Source of the DNA: Flavobacteriales bacterium
Lineage (GTDB): Bacteria; Bacteroidota; Bacteroidia; Flavobacteriales_F; PHOS-HE28
NCBI GenBank assembly: GCA_020847755.1
Contig: JADLBK010000213.1
Span: 1 to 54,713, forward strand
Reading direction: 5' to 3'
Length of the DNA stretch: 54,713 bases
The notes below the pieces were generated by a model. It was not told the DNA's origin, did no database searches, and saw nothing but the letters and a program-made list of their open reading frames with translations. The position numbers and the translations under genes are program-made. Positions 38,822-48,227 of this stretch are shown here, piece by piece. Numbering within the stretch: position 1 is the stretch's first letter; each line of letters opens with the position of its first letter.

Positions 38822-39805
38822 TCACGCGCCGTGCTTGCGGTTGCTCAGCACCGTGTCGATGCTCCACGGGATGCGCTCGGCGAAGGGCGCTTTGCGATGG
38901 GGACAGCCGTCCAGCGCGCAGATGTGGCAGCTGGTGGGGATGCAGGGGTCCATGTGGATGAAGAGCTCCACGGTGCGGCCAAGGCGTTCGTTCACCACGG
39001 CCTCGATGGCGCCGATCTCGCGGTGGGCCTCCTCCAGGCTGTGGTACCAGGGCAGGGTGACGTGGCAGTCCACATGCAGCACGCTGCCGTAGGCGATCAT
39101 GCGGAAGTTGTGGACGTCCACCCACGCCGGACGGCGGTGCTGTTCAAGCACGGCCACCACGCGTTCGCCCAGCTCCAGGTCGGCCTCGTCCATGATGCCC
39201 GCCACCGAGCGGCGGAACACGCGCAGGCCGGTGAGCAGGATGTAAAGGGCGAAGGCGATGGCGAAGACCTGGTCGAGCCACAGCAGGCCGGTGAAGCGGA
39301 TCAGCACCAGTCCCACCACCAGGGCCACGGTGCTCCAGGCATCGCTCAGCAGGTGGGTGCCGCCGGCCTCCAGGGTGATGGAATGGCTGAGGCGGCCGCG
39401 GCGGCGCAGCATCAGCCCCATCACAAGGTTGATGGCACCGGCGGCGATGGCGAGCCCGATGCCGGTGTCGATGTCGTGCAGCGGGGCGTGGGTGAGCAGG
39501 CCCTGCACGGCGCGGGCGATGATGAGCAGCGCGGCCAGCATCACCAATCCGCCCTCGATGCCGGCGCTGATGAACTCGACCTTGCCGTGGCCGTACGGGT
39601 GCTCGCGGTCGCGCGGTTTAGCGGCCAGCACGAGGCTGTAGAGCGCGAAGCCGCCGGCCACCACGTTCACGATGCTCTCCAGGGCGTCGCTGAGCAGGGT
39701 GGTGCTGTGGGTGAGGTGCCAGGCCAGGAACTTCACGGCCATCACGGCCACGCCGATGCCCAGGATCCACGCCTGCAGGCGGATGTTGGCACGGCCCCCC
39801 TCCAT
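38822..39805 (-). CDS. Cation diffusion facilitator family transporter
   Basis: STTLLSDALESIVNVVAGGFALYSLVLAAKPRDREHPYGHGKVEFISAGIEGGLV; GGTHLLSDAWSTVALVVGL. Confidence 0.95.
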   Translation of the reverse strand: MEGGRANIRLQAWILGIGVAVMAVKFLAWHLTHSTTLLSDALESIVNVVAGGFALYSLVLAAKPRDREHPYGHGKVEFISAGIEGGLVMLAALLIIARAVQGLLTHAPLHDIDTGIGLAIAAGAINLVMGLMLRRRGRLSHSITLEAGGTHLLSDAWSTVALVVGLVLIRFTGLLWLDQVFAIAFALYILLTGLRVFRRSVAGIMDEADLELGERVVAVLEQHRRPAWVDVHNFRMIAYGSVLHVDCHVTLPWYHSLEEAHREIGAIEAVVNERLGRTVELFIHMDPCIPTSCHICALDGCPHRKAPFAERIPWSIDTVLSNRKHGA

Positions 39806-39835
39806 GCGGCAAGTTTACGCGGCTATCTTGGGGCC

Positions 39836-40465
39836 ATGGATGAACTGGCCCAGGCCATGAAGGCCATGCCCGCCCTGGAGGGCGAACTGGTGCGCAAGAT
39901 GATGGCCGACGGCCGCGTGGTGGAGGTGCCCGCCGGCACCGAGCTGTTGCACGAAGGCGCCTATGTGCACGAGCTGCCGATCCTGCTTGAAGGCCTGGTG
40001 CGTGTGTTCATCGGCCACGAGGACAAGGAGCTGCTGCTCTACTTCATCGAGCCGAGCGACAGCTGCGTGATGAGCTTCGCGGCCATGACGGGCCGCACGC
40101 CCAGCCGCATCAACGCCGTGGCCGAGCGCCCCAGCAAGCTGCTGATGGTGCCCGAGGCCAAACTGCGCCAATGGATGCGCGAACACCCCTCGCTCAGTGA
40201 GCTCTTCTTCCAGCAGTACCACGAGCGCTACAACGACATGCTGCACACCGTGGAGCAGGTGGCCTTCGGCGACCTGCCCACGCGCCTGATGGACCACCTC
40301 AAGCGGTTGAAGGGCGTGACGGGGGATGAGCTGCTGGACGTGCGCCACGCGCGGCTGGCGCAGGAGCTGGGCTCGGCGCGGGAGGTGATCACGCGTACGC
40401 TGCGCAAGCTGGAGGACGAGGGCCGCATCCGGCAGCTGCCCGGCGGCATCCGCGTGCTCGGGTGA
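39836..40465 (+). CDS. Crp/Fnr-family transcriptional regulator
   Basis: cNMP-binding-like fold VEVPAGTELLHEGAYVHELPILLEGLVRVFI; HTH RLAQELGSAREVITRTLRKLEDEGRIRQL. Confidence 0.94.
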   Translation: MDELAQAMKAMPALEGELVRKMMADGRVVEVPAGTELLHEGAYVHELPILLEGLVRVFIGHEDKELLLYFIEPSDSCVMSFAAMTGRTPSRINAVAERPSKLLMVPEAKLRQWMREHPSLSELFFQQYHERYNDMLHTVEQVAFGDLPTRLMDHLKRLKGVTGDELLDVRHARLAQELGSAREVITRTLRKLEDEGRIRQLPGGIRVLG

Positions 40466-40510
40466 CCCAGGTCACCGGCCCAGGCGCGCAAGAGGCGTCA
40501 CTTTCGCCGC

Positions 40511-40630
40511 ATGGCCGCCCTGCCGAAATGGATGAAGCTGGTGCTCGTGTGCATCGCCTGCATCGGCATCGCCCTGGGGGTGGCCCTCGTGATCCGATCA
40601 TTCACCACACCATCACCCTCTGCGCCATGA
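40511..40630 (+). CDS. Small single-TM protein (39 aa), coupled to the downstream DUF2892-like gene
   Basis: MAALPKWMKLVLVCIACIGIALGVALVIRSFTTPSPSAP; stop overlaps the next ATG (ATGA). Below the cutoff of the supplied ORF track. Confidence 0.55.
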   Translation: MAALPKWMKLVLVCIACIGIALGVALVIRSFTTPSPSAP

Positions 40631-40842
40631 TGAAGAAGAACGTCGGCACCATCGACCGCATCGTCCGCATCCTGCTCGCCCTCGTGTTCGGCTACCTGTA
40701 CTTCTCCGGCACCGTGACCGGTCTGGTGGGCACCGTGCTGCTCGTGCTGGGCGGCATCTTCGTGCTCACCGCGCTGCTGGGCACCTGCCCGATCTACAGC
40801 GCCCTGGGCATGAGCACCTGCCCGGTGAAGCAGAAGGGCTGA
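40627..40842 (+). CDS. DUF2892-like (YgaP TM-like) small membrane protein
   Basis: MKKNVGTIDRIVRILLALVFGYLYFSGTVTG...LTALLGTCPIYSALGMSTCP. Confidence 0.93.
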   Translation: MMKKNVGTIDRIVRILLALVFGYLYFSGTVTGLVGTVLLVLGGIFVLTALLGTCPIYSALGMSTCPVKQKG

Positions 40843-40940
40843 GCGCCGGTGCGTCCGCATCGAACAGGGCCGCTCCCGCAAGGGGGTGGCCCTGTGCGTT
40901 CCTCGGGGGCTGCGTAACCTTGCGGCCCATCCCCGAGGCC

Positions 40941-42251
40941 ATGCTCTACCTGCTCATCGCCCTCATCTTCATCGTCGGCTACGCCGGCATCGCGCTGGAG
41001 CACCCCCTGAAGGTGAACAAGGCCGCGAGCGCCGTGCTCACCGGCATGCTCATCTGGACGGTGATCATGCTGGGGCACGAGCGGCTCTTCCCCGCTGGTG
41101 AAGGCGGCCACGAGCATCTGCTGCACCAGCTGTACGAGCACATCAGCGAGATCGCCAGCATCCTCTTCTTCCTGCTGGGCGCCATGGCGGTGGTGGAACT
41201 GATGGATGCGCACGAGGGCTTCCGCGTCATCACCGACCGCATCCGCAGCACCAACAAGCGGGCCCTGCTGTGGGTGATCGGCATCCTCACCTTCTTCCTC
41301 AGCGCCGCGCTGGACAACATGACCACGGCGATCGTGATGGCGGCGCTGCTGCGCAAGTTCATCCGCGACAAGGACGACGTGTGGACCTTCGCCGGCCTGG
41401 TGATCATCGCGGCCAATGCCGGTGGCGCCTGGAGCCCGATCGGCGACGTCACCACCATCATGCTGTGGATCGGCGGGCAGGTCACCACGGCCAACATCAT
41501 CCTCAAGCTGTTCCTGCCGAGCGTGGTGTGCCTCGTGCTGCCGTTGCTGTGGTTGTCCGTGCGGGCCAAGGGGCGCCTGAACCTGGTGGACCTGCCGCCG
41601 CAGCAGGAGGAGGGTTCCGCGGCGCGCCTGGGCACCCGGGAGAAGTACCTCGTCTTCTTCATCGGCATGGCCACCCTGCTGGGGGTGCCGCTCTTCAAGT
41701 CGGTGACGCACCTGCCGCCCTTCATGGGGCTGATGCTCGGCCTGGGCGTGCTGTGGGTCTTCACCGAGTTCATCCACCTGCGGCATCCGCAGTGGACCGA
41801 GCGCAGGCACATGACCGTATCGTCGATCCTTTCGCGCGTGGACCACAGCAGCATCCTGTTCTTCCTGGGCATCCTGCTGGCGGTGGCGGGCCTGCAGGTG
41901 GCGGGTCACCTCACGGACCTGGCCCGGCTGCTCGACCGTTCGCTGGGCAACATCTACGCCATCAACACGGTGATCGGCGCGTTGAGCGCCATCGTGGACA
42001 ACGTGCCGCTGGTGGCGGCCGCCATGGGCATGTACCCGATGACGCAGTTCCCGCCGGACCATGCCTTCTGGGAACTCTTGGCCTATTGCGCGGGCACGGG
42101 CGGCAGCATGCTCATCATCGGCAGCGCGGCCGGCGTGGCGGTGATGGGCATCCTGGGCATCGACTTCATGTGGTACGTGCGCCGCATGACGGTGCCGGCC
42201 GCCCTGGGCTACATCGGCGGCATCCTCACGTTCTGGCTGATGTGGCACTGA
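40941..42251 (+). CDS. nhaD: NhaD-type sodium:proton antiporter
   Basis: HISEIASILFFLLGAMAVVELMDAHEGF, LSAALDNMTTAIVM, NAGGAWSPIGDVTTIMLWIGGQV, VDNVPLVAAAMGMYPM. Confidence 0.95.
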   Translation: MLYLLIALIFIVGYAGIALEHPLKVNKAASAVLTGMLIWTVIMLGHERLFPAGEGGHEHLLHQLYEHISEIASILFFLLGAMAVVELMDAHEGFRVITDRIRSTNKRALLWVIGILTFFLSAALDNMTTAIVMAALLRKFIRDKDDVWTFAGLVIIAANAGGAWSPIGDVTTIMLWIGGQVTTANIILKLFLPSVVCLVLPLLWLSVRAKGRLNLVDLPPQQEEGSAARLGTREKYLVFFIGMATLLGVPLFKSVTHLPPFMGLMLGLGVLWVFTEFIHLRHPQWTERRHMTVSSILSRVDHSSILFFLGILLAVAGLQVAGHLTDLARLLDRSLGNIYAINTVIGALSAIVDNVPLVAAAMGMYPMTQFPPDHAFWELLAYCAGTGGSMLIIGSAAGVAVMGILGIDFMWYVRRMTVPAALGYIGGILTFWLMWH

Positions 42252-42293
42252 GCGCCTGTTCCAAGCGATCACGAACAGGCTCCGAGCCCGTCC

Positions 42294-42809
42294 TCACACC
42301 GTGGGGATGCCGTGCAGCTTGCACAGCCAACCCAGATGCCCGATGTGGCTGCCTTCGTGGCGGATGGCGTGCATGAGCACATCGCGCACCTGACCGGCCC
42401 CACCGAAGGGCAGGCCGGTGGGGTTGGGGCGGCTCAGGGCCTCCTCGTCCAGCGTGGCCACATGCGCGATGGCCTGGCGGTGCACCTCGTGGAACATGTG
42501 CAGGACCTCCTCCACGTGCGGCCGTTCGTCCTCCGGTGCGCCGTGGGCGCCCAGGGTGTAGTGCTTGGCCCAGCTGAACTTGATGACCGGTCCGCCGGTA
42601 CTGCGCAGCAACAGGCCGTTCTCGCTCGTGGCCAGGTGCGCCACCAGCCAGAAGGCCGAGTTCAGGGCCTTGCCCTCGCACACGAACCGCTTGTGGAGGG
42701 TGCCGTTGGTGCCGTCGGGGTCGGCCTTCAGCAGGCGGCCGAGGTAGTACATCGTGTAGTCCCGGGTGCGGTCCATCATGGCCGCCAGGAAGCGTGCTTC
42801 GTCGATCAT
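42294..42809 (-). CDS. DinB-like protein
   Basis: Helical, metal-ligand-like His pattern (LVAHLATSENGLL ... HEVHRQAIAHV ... HAIRHEGSHIGHLGWL). Confidence 0.75.
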   Translation of the reverse strand: MIDEARFLAAMMDRTRDYTMYYLGRLLKADPDGTNGTLHKRFVCEGKALNSAFWLVAHLATSENGLLLRSTGGPVIKFSWAKHYTLGAHGAPEDERPHVEEVLHMFHEVHRQAIAHVATLDEEALSRPNPTGLPFGGAGQVRDVLMHAIRHEGSHIGHLGWLCKLHGIPTV

Positions 42810-42830
42810 GCGGGCAAGGTAGCGCGGCGA

Positions 42831-43976
42831 TCAGCCCCGCGCGGCCAGCAGTTCCTCCAGGTGGCGCCGCAGGGTGAGGCCGGCGCTGTTCCAGTTCAAC
42901 CGCTCATGGTGCTCGTTCAGCGCGCCATGGGCCAGTGCGCGGTACCGGTCGTGGTCGAGCATGAGCCCGGCGATGCATGCGGCGTAGGCGTCGGCATCGG
43001 CCTCCAGCGGCAGGGCCATGCCGTTGAACCCATCCCTGACCGAGCTGGGGGTTCCGCCGACGGCGGTGGTGATGCACGGGACGCCGAAGGCGTTGCATTC
43101 GCTGAAGACGATGGGCGAGCAATCGGCGCGGGTGGGGAGCAGCAGGAAGTGGGACCGCTGGATGAGGTTGGCGATGCGGCGCTGCCCGGTCGCCGTGTTC
43201 TTGGCGATGAAGGGGACCACCTCCACGTAGGAAGGGAGCTTCGCACCGGGCGGCGTACAGCCCACGATGGTGAGCCGCACCGCGAGCCCCTGCGCATGCA
43301 ACCGTTCCGCGGCGCGCAGCGCGAGGTCACCGCCCTTGCGCTCCCAGCTCACCGCCAGGAAGAGCAGCTCGCAACGTTCCATCGGTCGGCTGTCGATCAC
43401 CTGCTCGATGCGGGAGCGCGCCGGGATGCGGTCCAGGTTGCAGCCGAAGGGCACCACCCGGATGCGCGACGGGTCGGCGTCATAGTGCTCCACGGCGGTG
43501 CGCGCCGCCCACTCGCTCGAATAGATGGCCAGGTCGCAGCTGCGCAGTGCCTCCCGTTCCAGGTCGTGCCCCTGTTGCAGATAGCGCCTGGGGTAGTTGC
43601 GGTACTCCGGGTACAGGTCGAGGATGCCCGCGAAGGTGGCGTCGGTGTAGAACACCTTCGGCCGGTCGCTCTGCAACAGGGCCACCGGGATGCTGCTGGG
43701 CGAGAAGATCACATCGCAATCGCTCTGTGCGAGCGCCTCGCCGATCTGTCCGGCGAAGCGTTTCGCCATGGCCGTGGTGCGTTCCACCGGGAAGATGCTG
43801 TCCGGCGAGATCCAGTGCTGGACCTTGTTCACCGCCTTGCGCAGCAGCACGCGGGTGCGCTGCAGCTCGCCGAGGTCGCGCATCTGCACCTGCTGGTCCT
43901 CCAGGCTTTTGGCAATGAACCGCACCGTGCCGCTCCAGGCCCGGACGTCGGTCGGGTCCATGCTGGTGGCATACAT
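42831..43976 (-). CDS. Glycosyltransferase family 4 protein
   Basis: SWERKGGDLALRAAERLHAQGLAVRLTIVGC, LLPTRADCSPIVFSECNAFGVPCITTAVGGTPS. Confidence 0.92.
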   Translation of the reverse strand: MYATSMDPTDVRAWSGTVRFIAKSLEDQQVQMRDLGELQRTRVLLRKAVNKVQHWISPDSIFPVERTTAMAKRFAGQIGEALAQSDCDVIFSPSSIPVALLQSDRPKVFYTDATFAGILDLYPEYRNYPRRYLQQGHDLEREALRSCDLAIYSSEWAARTAVEHYDADPSRIRVVPFGCNLDRIPARSRIEQVIDSRPMERCELLFLAVSWERKGGDLALRAAERLHAQGLAVRLTIVGCTPPGAKLPSYVEVVPFIAKNTATGQRRIANLIQRSHFLLLPTRADCSPIVFSECNAFGVPCITTAVGGTPSSVRDGFNGMALPLEADADAYAACIAGLMLDHDRYRALAHGALNEHHERLNWNSAGLTLRRHLEELLAARG

Positions 43977-44170
43977 CAACCGCAACGGGGCGGTGCGTGT
44001 CCGCAGGTCACGGACCTTCAGGCGTTGCTCGCGCACAGGTGGAGCGGAGGTTCGCCGCCCATCGTACAAAGGTGCTGCGCGCGGCACCATATCGTCAACA
44101 CCGTTCGGTGGTCCTTGCCACGCGAACGGTGAAGGGATGCGTCGCCCGGCGGGTCGGGTACCTTTGCCGC

Positions 44171-45247
44171 ATGACCGGCAACAGCACGGGGCGGCTCTTT
44201 CGCCTCACCACCTTCGGCGCCAGCCACGACGCGGCCATCGGCGGGGTGGTGGAAGGCTGTCCGGCCGGGCTGCACCTGGACCTGGAGGCCGTGCAGCAGG
44301 AGCTGGACCGCCGACGTCCGGGCAGCACCGAACTTGGCACGGCACGCCGCGAGGACGACCGCGTGGAGCTGTTGAGCGGCGTGATGGACGGGGTGACGCT
44401 GGGCACGCCGATCGGTTTCCTGATCCGCAACACCGACGCCCGCCCGCAGGACTATGCGCACCTGAAGGACACGTACCGGCCCGGCCATGCGGACCTCACG
44501 TGGGAGCAGAAGTACGGCGTGCGCGATCACCGGGGCGGTGGCCGCAGCAGTGCGCGGGAGACCGCCTGTCGCGTGGTGGGCGGCGCGATCGCGCGGCAGC
44601 TGCTCGCCACGGCGGGGGTGCGGGTGCAGGCCTGGGTGTCGCAGGTGGGCGAGGTGCGTCTCGGCGAGGAGCCCTTCGATGCCGCCGACACCTGGTCCAG
44701 CCCGGTGCGCTGTCCGCATCCACCCACCGCTGCGGCCATGGCGGCCCTGATCGAGGCGGTGCGGGCCGAAGGGGACAGCATCGGTGGCTGCGTCAGCGCC
44801 CGCCTTTCGGGGATCCCCCCCGGCCTGGGTGAACCGGTGTTCGACAAGCTGCACGCCGACCTGGGCAAGGCCCTGTTGAGCATCAACGCGGTGAAGGGCT
44901 TCCAAGTGGGTTCGGGCTTCGCCGCGGCGGCCATGCGCGGCTCGGCGCACAACGATGCCCTGGAGCCCGATGGCACCGGCGGCATCCGCAGCGTCACCAA
45001 CCGCGGCGGTGGCGTGCAGGGCGGCATCAGCACCGGGGCAGACATCCTGTTCGACGTGGCCTTCAAGCCGCCCGCCACCGTGATGCGGCCGCAGGCCTCG
45101 GTGGACCGCGAGGGGCGGCAGGTGGTGCTGGAGGGTCGCGGCCGCCATGACCCCTGCGTGGTACCGCGCGCCGTGCCCATCGTGGAGGCCATGGCCTGCC
45201 TGGTGCTGGCCGACCATCTGCTGCGGCAGCGCTCGGCGCGCCTCTGA
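44171..45247 (+). CDS. aroC: Chorismate synthase
   Basis: FRLTTFGASHDAAIGGVVEGCPAGL, YRPGHADLTWEQKYGVRDHRGGGRSSARETACRVVGGAIA, GGIRSVTNRGGGVQGGISTG, RHDPCVVPRAVPIVEAM. Confidence 0.97.
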   Translation: MTGNSTGRLFRLTTFGASHDAAIGGVVEGCPAGLHLDLEAVQQELDRRRPGSTELGTARREDDRVELLSGVMDGVTLGTPIGFLIRNTDARPQDYAHLKDTYRPGHADLTWEQKYGVRDHRGGGRSSARETACRVVGGAIARQLLATAGVRVQAWVSQVGEVRLGEEPFDAADTWSSPVRCPHPPTAAAMAALIEAVRAEGDSIGGCVSARLSGIPPGLGEPVFDKLHADLGKALLSINAVKGFQVGSGFAAAAMRGSAHNDALEPDGTGGIRSVTNRGGGVQGGISTGADILFDVAFKPPATVMRPQASVDREGRQVVLEGRGRHDPCVVPRAVPIVEAMACLVLADHLLRQRSARL

Positions 45248-45346
45248 CCGATCTTCCATCCACGATCGTTGTTCGCAATCCGAACGGATCACGGCCGCGA
45301 TCGCCCGGCCACCGCATGATCTTTGCACCCTCATCCCGAACACACC

Positions 45347-48184
45347 ATGGGCAAATGGTTCAAACGCATCGTCATCGCCGGGGTCGTCCTGGTGGTGCTG
45401 CTGATCGCCGCCATCATCCTCATCCCCGTCCTGTTCAAGGACCGCATCGAGGCCCTGGTGAAGGAACAGGTGAACGCCACCCTCAACGCCACGGTGGAAT
45501 GGGGTGAGTGGGACATCACCCTGCTGCGCAGCTTCCCCGACCTCACCGTGGAGGTGGCCGGCGTGAAGCTGTGCAACAAGGCCCCCTTCGAAGGGGTCTG
45601 CCTGGCCGACATCGGCTCGCTCACCGCCACGGTGGACATCAAGAGCGTGTTCGGCGACAAGGTGGACATCAAGCGCATCGGCCTGGTGAGGCCGCGGATC
45701 CATGCCGTGGTGCGCGCCGATGGAAAAGCGAACTGGGACATCACCCTGCCCGACAGCAGCGCGGCGGAAGCCCCGGCCGACACGGGCGGCGGCTTCTCCA
45801 TCGGTCTGCGTGAATACTGGATCGAGGATGGGCGTGTGGTGTACGACGACAGCACCCTCGCCTTCCGCATGGACCTGCTGGGCCTGGACCACAAGGGCAC
45901 GGGCGACTTCACGCAGGACCTCTTCACCCTGAGCACCACCACGCATGTGGACACCGTGGACGTGCTCTTCGACGGCGTGCGCTATCTGCAGCGCGCGGTG
46001 GCCGACATCCGCGCCGACCTGGACATGGACATGGCGGGCATGAAGTTCACCTTCAAGGAGAACGAGGCCGTTGTCAACCGCCTCACCCTGGGCTTCGACG
46101 GCTGGCTGGCGATGCCCGCGGACGACATCGACATGGACATCACCTGGGCGCTGAAGAAGAACGAGCTGGGCGCGCTGTTGTCGATGGTGCCCGCGGCCTT
46201 CGCCAAGGACCTGGAAGGGGTGGACATGAGCGGCACGGCGGCGTTCGGCGGCTATGTGAAGGGCACCTACAACGACAACACGATGCCCGGCTTCGGCCTG
46301 GACATCGCCGTGGACAACGGTCGTTTCAAGTACCCCGACCTGCCCGAGAGCGTGGAGCGCATCCAGGTGAAGGCCTCCATCGTGAGCCCGCAGGGCAAGG
46401 ACCTGGACGGCATGGTGATCGACGTGCCCGTGTTCGCCATGCAGGTGGCCACCAACCCGGTGAGCGCCCGGCTGCACCTGGAGCGGCCGATGAGCGATCC
46501 GCGCGTGGACCTGGCGGCGCAGGCCAAGCTCGACCTCGCCAGCCTGAAGCGCGTGGTGCCCATGGAGAAGGGCGACGAGCTGAACGGCACGCTCGATGTG
46601 GACGTGAAGGTGAAGGGTGCCGTGAGCGACATCGAGGCGCAGCGCTTCGAGAAGTTCACCGCGGAAGGACGCGTGCTGCTGAGCGGCATGACCTACCGCA
46701 GCGACTCGCTGCCCTGGCCGGTGGGCATCACCACCCTCGACCTGGCGCTCAGCCCGCGCTACCTGGCGCTGAACGGCTTCGACGGCACCCTGGGCGGCAG
46801 CGACGTGCGCGCCAAGGGCCGCTTCGACAGCTACCTGCTGTGGTGGCTGAAGGACAGCACCCTCACCGGCACCTTCGACGTGGCCAGCCGCCGCTTCGAC
46901 CTCAACGAGCTGATGGGCCCCGAGGAGCCCGCCACGGCGGAGAGCGCCCCGGCCGACACCGCCGCCATGACCGTGATCGAAGTGCCCGCGAACATCAACT
47001 TCCGCCTCAGCGCCGAGGCCGGCGAGGTGCTCTACGACGACCTCACGCTCACCGGCCTCAAGGGTGGCGTGCACATCCACGACCGGCGGGTGGACCTCAA
47101 CAAGCTGGTGTTCGGGCTCTTCGAGGGGCGCGTGGGGCTCGACGGGTCCTACGCCACGCCGGAGAAGGGCACGCCGGTGGCCGAACTGCGCTACGACATC
47201 CGCGACATGGACATCGAGAAGACCGTGCAGTACGTGGAGACCGTGCAGAAGCTCGCGCCCATCGCCAAGACCTGCAAGGGCAGATACAGCACCACGCTGA
47301 GCATGCGCACCGAACTGGATGCGGCGATGAGCCCGGTGATCGAGAGCCTCACCGGCCAGGGCACGCTCAGCACGCGCAACGTGCGGGTGGACGGCTTCCA
47401 GCCGCTGGTGGACCTGGCCAAGGCCTTCAAGGTGAAGGGCATCGAGAACACCACGCTGCCCAGCGTGGACTTCAGCTACGAGTTCCGCGACGGCAAGATG
47501 ATCACCAAGCCCTTCGATGTGAAGATCGACCGGATCAAGGCCAACGTGGGCGGCAGCACGGCCTTCGCCGACCAGGCCATCGACTACGACCTGAAGGCCA
47601 AGGTGCCCACCGACATGTTCGGTGCGCAGGCCAACCAGCTGGTGGCCGGCTGGCTGGGCCAGGCGAACCAGGCGCTGGGCAGCGGGTTCCAGATGCCGGC
47701 GGAGATCGCGGTCACCGCGAAGATCACGGGCACCATCGACAAGCCGGTGGTGAAGCCGGTGTTCGCCGGTGGTGGCAGCAACCTCACCCAGACGATCGTC
47801 ACCGAGGTGAAGCAGGAGCTGAACCAGCAGATCGACAAGGCCAAGGAGGAGGCCATCGCCCGCGCCCGCGAGGAGGCCGCCAAGCTGCTGGCCGAAGCGC
47901 AGAAGCAGGCGGACAACCTGAAGGCCACCGCGCGGCGCGAAGCGGCCAACATCAAGGGGCAGGCCTACAAGGCCGCCGACGACGAGCTGGCGAAGGTGAC
48001 CAACCCGCTGGCGAAGATGGCCGCCAAGGCCGTGGCCGATGCCGCCAAGAAGGAGGCCGACAAGCAGGAGCAGAAGGCCATCGCCGAAGCCGATAAAAAG
48101 GCCGACGGCATCGTGGCCGAGGCCCGCAAGCAGGGCGATGCCCTCATCGCCAAGGCCGAGCAGACCAACACCACGATCAGGTAG
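45347..48184 (+). CDS. AsmA-family protein with Ala/Lys/Glu-rich coiled-coil C-terminus
   Basis: N-terminal TM, VEWGEWDITLLRSFPDLTVEVAGVKLCN, C-terminal repeat-like KEEAIARAREEAAKLLAEAQKQADNLKATARREAANIKGQ. Confidence 0.93.
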   Translation: MGKWFKRIVIAGVVLVVLLIAAIILIPVLFKDRIEALVKEQVNATLNATVEWGEWDITLLRSFPDLTVEVAGVKLCNKAPFEGVCLADIGSLTATVDIKSVFGDKVDIKRIGLVRPRIHAVVRADGKANWDITLPDSSAAEAPADTGGGFSIGLREYWIEDGRVVYDDSTLAFRMDLLGLDHKGTGDFTQDLFTLSTTTHVDTVDVLFDGVRYLQRAVADIRADLDMDMAGMKFTFKENEAVVNRLTLGFDGWLAMPADDIDMDITWALKKNELGALLSMVPAAFAKDLEGVDMSGTAAFGGYVKGTYNDNTMPGFGLDIAVDNGRFKYPDLPESVERIQVKASIVSPQGKDLDGMVIDVPVFAMQVATNPVSARLHLERPMSDPRVDLAAQAKLDLASLKRVVPMEKGDELNGTLDVDVKVKGAVSDIEAQRFEKFTAEGRVLLSGMTYRSDSLPWPVGITTLDLALSPRYLALNGFDGTLGGSDVRAKGRFDSYLLWWLKDSTLTGTFDVASRRFDLNELMGPEEPATAESAPADTAAMTVIEVPANINFRLSAEAGEVLYDDLTLTGLKGGVHIHDRRVDLNKLVFGLFEGRVGLDGSYATPEKGTPVAELRYDIRDMDIEKTVQYVETVQKLAPIAKTCKGRYSTTLSMRTELDAAMSPVIESLTGQGTLSTRNVRVDGFQPLVDLAKAFKVKGIENTTLPSVDFSYEFRDGKMITKPFDVKIDRIKANVGGSTAFADQAIDYDLKAKVPTDMFGAQANQLVAGWLGQANQALGSGFQMPAEIAVTAKITGTIDKPVVKPVFAGGGSNLTQTIVTEVKQELNQQIDKAKEEAIARAREEAAKLLAEAQKQADNLKATARREAANIKGQAYKAADDELAKVTNPLAKMAAKAVADAAKKEADKQEQKAIAEADKKADGIVAEARKQGDALIAKAEQTNTTIR

Positions 48185-48227
48185 CGAAGGGGCATGGCCC
48201 TTGCGGGGCGCTGTGAAGACGAACGGC

